Assembly (NCBI GenBank): GCA_905221605.1
Contig: CAJNDS010000058.1
Location: 534,492 to 598,491, forward strand
Source: Symbiodinium natans
Lineage: Eukaryota; Sar; Dinophyceae; Suessiales; Symbiodiniaceae
Direction of reading: 5' to 3'
DNA length: 64,000 nucleotides
A model generated the notes under the pieces. That model did not search any database, was not told where the DNA came from, and worked only from the letters and a program-made list of their open reading frames with translations. The position numbers were made by a program, and so were the translations under genes. Positions 59,627 through 64,000 of the stretch are shown one piece after another (the first letter of the stretch is position 1; the number at the start of each line of letters is the position of its first letter).

Positions 59627-59925
59627 AAACCCTAAGCCCTAAGCCCTAAACCCCAAACCCTATATAAACCCTAAACCCCAAACCCCAAACCCTAAACCCT
59701 AAACCCTATACCTTCTAAGTAGGGCTACAGCTTAGGTTTCGGCTTTGGGGGGCCTCTCCAACTTCAGCTTTTCAGGGTTTAGGGTCTTAAGCTCAGCAGA
59801 AACTCGGCTTCTGCAGGGCCTTGTGCTGGACAGCGGGTTTAGGGTTTAGGGTTTAAGGATAGGGTTAGGGTTTAGAGTTTAGGATCTAGGGTTTAGGGTT
59901 TAGGGTTCAGGGTCTGGGGTTTGGT
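59627..59925. repeat. CCCTAAA then TTTAGGG arrays
   Basis: 59627-59710 and 59840-59925, both degenerate. Confidence 0.8.
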
Positions 59926-60580
59926 TGTTGGTGGTTGGTGGTTTGGTGGTTGCTCAGATAGTTAGGCGTCAGTGAGGAGCTTCTGTTGGCAAACCGATAA
60001 ACCTTGCACCATGTGCCTCTTCTCCACCCCGGGCCTGTTCAAGAACTCCAAACCCTGTGCCTTAACCTCCAGAACCGTATGTCGGTTTTCGATATTAGGG
60101 TACGTTATCTGGGGGTCCTTATTATCAGAGGATCCCTGTCATTTGAGGTCTAGAGTAGGGGTCCTCATTTTCTTTCGCCCCCTACAATCGCACGAGCCTC
60201 AGCGGATTCCTTTGAGAGCTCATTGGCCCTCTCGGCGTGCTTCCACGCCTGTCATCTAAACGCTAAACCCTACACCCCACCCTAAAATTTAAGAAGCTGA
60301 ATATGACCAGCGGGGACCCTGAGCATCCTGTAAACAAAGCCGAACATGTCTGAGCTCTGAGACTCTGGATTCATGTGCAGATAGATCCGCGCATTGGGGA
60401 AAGCGACCCACCACTTCGACCCCAAAGGAGCTGCTTGGGGAGGGGGGGGGGGGAGGGGAAGGGGGGAAGGGGCGGGGGGGAAGGGGCGGGAGGGAGGGGA
60501 AGGGGCTCATAACCTAAACCTCCAGGATCCTACACCCCCACTAAAATTCAAAGTTTACGGTTTAGGGTTCTGGGTTGTCC
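59926..60580. other. Spacer with G-rich tract
   Basis: A plus frame at 59972-60259 (95 codons) is unrecognised. Purine-rich G-runs at 60435-60505. A partial family H-like stretch at 60095-60190. Confidence 0.35.
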
Positions 60581-60677
60581 GCCCAAACCCTAAACCCTCA
60601 ACCCTCAAGCCTGAACCCTGAGCCCTTCCTCACTATCGTCGACGCCAAGTCCTGCCTAACCCAAAGCCCTTGAAGCC

Positions 60678-60800
60678 CTTAGCCCCAAGCCCCAAACCCC
60701 AAACCCCAAACCCCAAACCCTAAACCCCAAACCCCAAACCCGAAACCCGAAACCCTAAACCCTAAACCCTAAACCCTAAGGCCCTAAACCCTAAACCCTC
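60678..60800 (-). repeat. CCCCAAA then CCCTAAA array
   Basis: A CCCCAAA block followed by CCCGAAA and CCCTAAA. Confidence 0.85.
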
Positions 60801-60917
60801 AATGGCCCCATAAAGCCCCCGAAGGCCATGAAGTCCCTGGCTTTGGCGACGCATTCCAAGGCACCTCGTGGATGGCATGCTCCCGGGCCTTAGTTTCGGT
60901 GGCCCTTTGAGGGTCGT

Positions 60918-61215
60918 TTGGTTTGGGGTTTAGGGTTTAGGGTTTAGGGTTTAGGGTTTAGGGTTTAGGGTTTAGGGTTTAGGGTTTAGGGTGTGGGTTT
61001 AGGGTTTAGGGTTTAGGGTTTAGGGTTTAGGGTTTTGGGTTTAGGGTTTAGGGTTCAGGGTTCAGGGTTTGGGGTTTGGGGTTTGGGGTTTAGCGTTTAG
61101 GGTGTAGGGTTTAGGGCTTAGGGTTTAGGGTTTAGGGTTTGGGGTTTGGGGTTTGGGGTTTAGGGTTTGGGGTTTGGGGTTTAGGGTTTTAGGGTTTTGG
61201 GTTTGGGGTGTAGGT
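60918..61215 (+). repeat. TTTAGGG/TTTGGGG array
   Basis: About 300 bp. Nearly pure TTTAGGG at 60928-61045, then mixed with TTTGGGG. Confidence 0.95.
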
Positions 61216-61229
61216 TTTACAGAGGTGGA

Positions 61230-61400
61230 GGGAATGCAGCCAACGCGTTCGGGCTTCAGGGTTCAGGGCATAAACCGCAAATCCTCCTCAAACAGGTACT
61301 AAAACCTAAACCCTCAACCCTCACCCCGAAGCCCCTTTTAACAAAGAGACGAGTCCTCCTCAAAAAGGTACTAAACCCGGACGGAACCCTCAACCCTCAC
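61230..61400. repeat. Local duplication beside arrays
   Basis: AATCCTCCTCAAACAGGTAC (61280) and AGTCCTCCTCAAAAAGGTAC (61350) begin two related segments of about 70 bp. Each runs through CCTCAACCCTCACCCC into AAGCCCCTTTTA. Confidence 0.75.
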
Positions 61401-61639
61401 CCCTAAAGCCCCTTTTACCCTAAACCCTTAACCCTAAACCCTAAACCCTAAACCCGCCCGCCACCCCACTCTCTGGTCTTTTGGGGTAGGCGGGCGCTGG
61501 TCGAGCGCTCAGTGAGACCCTGCGAGGGAGCCCCACCGAGCTGGCCTCCAGGCTGGCTTACCCTCCAGGCAGGCACAGGCCGAGTCAGCAGTTGTCACTG
61601 TATTTTCTTAAATTACCCTAAACCCCGCTGTCCGCGCAC

Positions 61640-61965
61640 CTTGGCCCTGGCCCTGGCCCTGGCCCCTGGCCCTGGGTCTGGCCCTGGCCCTGGCCCTGGC
61701 CCTGGCCCTGGCCTGGCCTTGACCTAATTCTGCCCTCTGGCCCTGACCCTGGCCCTCTGACCCTAGCCCTGGCCCTGCACCCTGAAATCGGCCCTGGCCC
61801 TGGCTGGCCCCTGGCCTGGCCCTGGCCCTGGCCCTGGCCCTGGCCCTGGCCCTGGCCCTGGCCCTGGCCCTGGCCCTGGCCCTGGCCCTGGCCCTGGCCC
61901 TGGCCCGGCCCTGGCGCTGCCCTCTGGCCCTGGCCTGGCCCTGGCCTGGCCCTGGCTCTGCCTGT
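61640..61965 (-). repeat. CCCTGG hexamer satellite
   Basis: About 50 units of CCCTGG, interrupted at 61720-61810. Pro-Gly and Gln-Gly repeat frames on both strands are its translations. Confidence 0.95.
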
Positions 61966-62029
61966 CCTCCTGACCGTGCGCCAGTTTTGCGGCTCTGGCC
62001 CTGGCCTCTGGCCTGTTCGAGTCATCTTA

Positions 62030-62290
62030 CCCCCTTGCGCCAAGCCAAGCTGTCCGCGCACCAGTTTGTGTCCTGTTTCGGGGCGCTCTCCCTCTGGCTC
62101 CAGCCCTGCTTCCGTGGCGCTCTGCCCAACCCAAGCTGTTCACTGTGTGTTCTTCCTGGCTGGAGCCCCTTCGCGCCATCGCTGCCTCTCTTCTGTTCCT
62201 GGCCCATCCCTTAGCCCCTTCGCGCCAGCCCAAGCTGTCTTCACGGACCCTGCCTCGTTTCCGTCTGCTGCAGCTTTGCGCCTGGTCCAC
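62030..62290. repeat. Degenerate tandem segment with AAGCTGT motif
   Basis: AAGCTGTCCGCG (62048), AAGCTGTTCACT (62132) and AAGCTGTCTTCA (62231), each preceded by a GCGCC/GCCC-rich stretch. The period is roughly 85-100 bp. Confidence 0.6.
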
Positions 62291-62449
62291 GCACCTTGTG
62301 CAAATCCCCAGAAAGGGCGTGAGTGCTGACTCATGTGATGCTTTGTAAAAAAAATAAAAGGTCTTAACTCCTTGAGAGTTGTAAGTGGGCGGGGTGGGTA
62401 GGTCTGCAGACTACCGCGCGCTCCCAAAGCGCGCTCCCGTCTGGCACGC

Positions 62450-62672
62450 CCTAAACCCTAATCCCTAAACCCTAAACCCTAATCCCTAAACCCTAAAGCC
62501 CCCTTTAAGAAAGATACCAGCCCATGAGGCCCTGGCGGAATAGGCGAGGACATCTGCTGATGACTCTTTCGACTCATCCTGCACACAAACCCTAAACCCT
62601 AAACCCTAAACCCTAAACCCTAAACCCTAAACCCTAAACCCTAAACCCTAAACCCTAAACCCTAAACCCAAC
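62450..62672 (-). repeat. CCCTAAA/CCCTAAT and CCCTAAA arrays
   Basis: 62450-62505 (with CCCTAAT) and 62587-62670 (about twelve perfect units). Confidence 0.9.
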
Positions 62673-62996
62673 TTCTTGTTACTGAGCTTGGAACCCTAGC
62701 AAAAACTATTTTTTGCTGTTTCTGAGGAATTGTAGTACCCAAAAGTTAAAAACTATTTCCAAGTCTCCCTAAGACGTGTCGGAAGGAGGAGCATTCTGAA
62801 GGAACTTCTTCGTGGGAAGCCCATATAGGACTTTGGGATTTGGGGTTCAGGCACGGTTTATTCAAGGGTTGACTTAGTGTGCTAGATGAGAAGGGAAGCC
62901 TAGATAGGATTTGGGATTATTTGGGGTTGATTCAGGGGTTGACCTAGGGCGTAAACTAGCTAGCGCCTTGGGAATGTCCGGACTATCACAAACACA
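62673..62996. other. Spacer with a local duplication
   Basis: GGGAAGCCCATATAGGACTT (62814) and GGGAAGCCTAGATAGGATTT (62893) begin two related segments that both lead to GGTTGACYTAG. No gene seen. Confidence 0.55.
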
Positions 62997-63100
62997 TAGT
63001 TGCTGATTTCATAAGCCCCCCCAAAAGTGTACACTTTTGGTTTTGTAGAGATTATAGTATCCCGAAAAGTGTATAAAGTGTACTCACTCAGCTACTAAGA
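62997..63100. mobile_element. Inverted-repeat family G, fullest copy
   Basis: TAGTTGCTGA at the left pairs with TCAGCTACTA at the right. The internal AAAAGTGTACACTTTT is itself palindromic. No array touches this copy, so it serves as the reference. Confidence 0.7.
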
Positions 63101-63197
63101 ACATGTAGTTACCAGTGTCACTGTGGTCCGATTCGACGCTTACCTGCATACACGAAGTTTCACAGACGTCGGATGAGATGGCGCTGTCCCAACATAA

Positions 63198-63289
63198 TGG
63201 ACTCCGAATATAGGACTCCCCCCCAAATAGCAAGATTCTCTTATCATATGGACCCCAAGAAGGTACCCCTAATTTCGGAAACCCCCCAG
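63198..63289. mobile_element. MITE family H, copy 4
   Basis: CCCAAATAGCAAGATTCTCT and AGGTACCCCTAATTTCGGAA, then CCCCCC. It shows the sequence that the 31893 copy would have without its array. Confidence 0.65.
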
Positions 63290-63503
63290 ATTAAGACTTG
63301 CAATGCTGAGACCAGGCCTTCGCTGGATGGTCTCCCATCAAAACGCCCTAGAAAATTTAACTTATCGTCCTTTACCCGTTTAGGGTTTAGGCATTTAGGG
63401 CTTTAGGGCTTTGGGGTTTTAAGGTTTTAAGGTTTTGGGGCCTAGGTATTGCACAGCTTCGTTGGCAATAGCTGGATCAGGTTTGACTTCTGCAGGTGCT
63501 GCA

Positions 63504-63552
63504 CCCTAAACCCTAAACCCTAAACCCTAAACCCTAAACCCTAAACCCTAGT
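63504..63552 (-). repeat. CCCTAAA array
   Basis: About six units. Confidence 0.9.
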
Positions 63553-63772
63553 AAAATCACAAGAATCCTTTTGACACTGACAAAGATGCAAAAGCATAAG
63601 TTCCTAAATTCATGCTAGTAGTAGATTACCTTCTGTATAGCTAGTGCACATGCATAAAGAGTGCTTAAAAAATCCAATCCTGCAGATTTACTCACTTTTC
63701 CGAGGCTTTGGAGACAGGAAGACTGCAAAAGCGACTTTTTTCCTTGCAAGCCACCGTGGAGCGCAAGTTGGG

Positions 63773-63806
63773 GTTTAGGGTTTAGGGTTTAGGGTTTAGG
63801 GTTTAT
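63773..63806 (+). repeat. TTTAGGG array
   Basis: Five units. TTGGGGTT lies at both edges. The last 190 bp of the window show only a C-rich CCCACC tract and (CA)n. Confidence 0.9.
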
Positions 63807-64000
63807 TGGGGTTCAGGGCTTGGGGCTTGGGGTCTGAGGTTTTTAGGGATCAAAGGGCGAAATAGCAAAGCCCCCTCAAGTAACCCCGAAAACAAGTAGA
63901 AAAGAACCTAGTTTCGTCAAAATCCCACCCGCCCACGCGCCCACCCACCTACCTCACCCACCCACCCACACACACACATGACAGCAAAAGAAAAGGGTGC

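Noticed and set aside
61512-62061. Pro-Gly and Gln-Gly repeat ORFs
   Set aside because: Translations of the CCCTGG hexamer satellite.

Overview
This window looks like nuclear DNA of a dinoflagellate, possibly a symbiodiniacean or a relative. Three observations support this. Arabidopsis-type telomeric heptamers (TTTAGGG/CCCTAAA) occur almost everywhere, in both orientations. Genes are extremely sparse. The one long coding region is a LINE-type retrotransposon polyprotein whose reverse transcriptase motifs resemble dinoflagellate LINEs as I remember them. The assignment is an inference; other algae also use TTTAGGG telomeres. No ordinary host gene, rRNA, tRNA or CRISPR array could be recognised.

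Layout. Bases 1-7,000 are very dense in telomere-like and variant arrays (CCCTAAA, CCCCAAA, TTTGGGG, GGGGTTTT), with G-runs and C-runs. Bases 7,000-36,600 alternate short arrays (about 20-170 bp) with 150-900 bp of low-repeat spacer and many short inverted-repeat elements of about 60-310 bp (MITE-like). Bases 36,609-46,182 hold a LINE on the minus strand. It is bounded on both sides by telomeric heptamers in the same orientation. Its order is zinc ribbon, coiled coil, a very long Gly/Ala/Gln repeat, RNase H, endonuclease/exonuclease/phosphatase (EEP) nuclease, reverse transcriptase and C-terminal zinc fingers, with a frameshift just before the fingers. Bases 46,200-64,000 return to the array-plus-MITE pattern, with microsatellites and a CCCTGG hexamer satellite.

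The most interesting pattern is how the telomeric arrays sit in the DNA. Several are bracketed by direct repeats of the neighbouring unique sequence. Two have perfect 12-bp duplications (17,680-17,797 and 27,277-27,327), and others have 10-17 bp duplications. Other arrays split or cut dispersed MITE-like elements whose intact copies are elsewhere in the window, often at a short CCCTAA- or TTAGGG-like seed. This suggests that telomeric repeats have repeatedly been inserted at internal sites, for example at staggered breaks filled in during repair, rather than being relics of chromosome ends. The LINE may also target such repeats.

At least a dozen short inverted-repeat families can be defined inside the window from two or more copies each. 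Several copies have exact 3-4 bp target-site duplications. All coordinates come from reading by eye; array edges may be off by a few bases.
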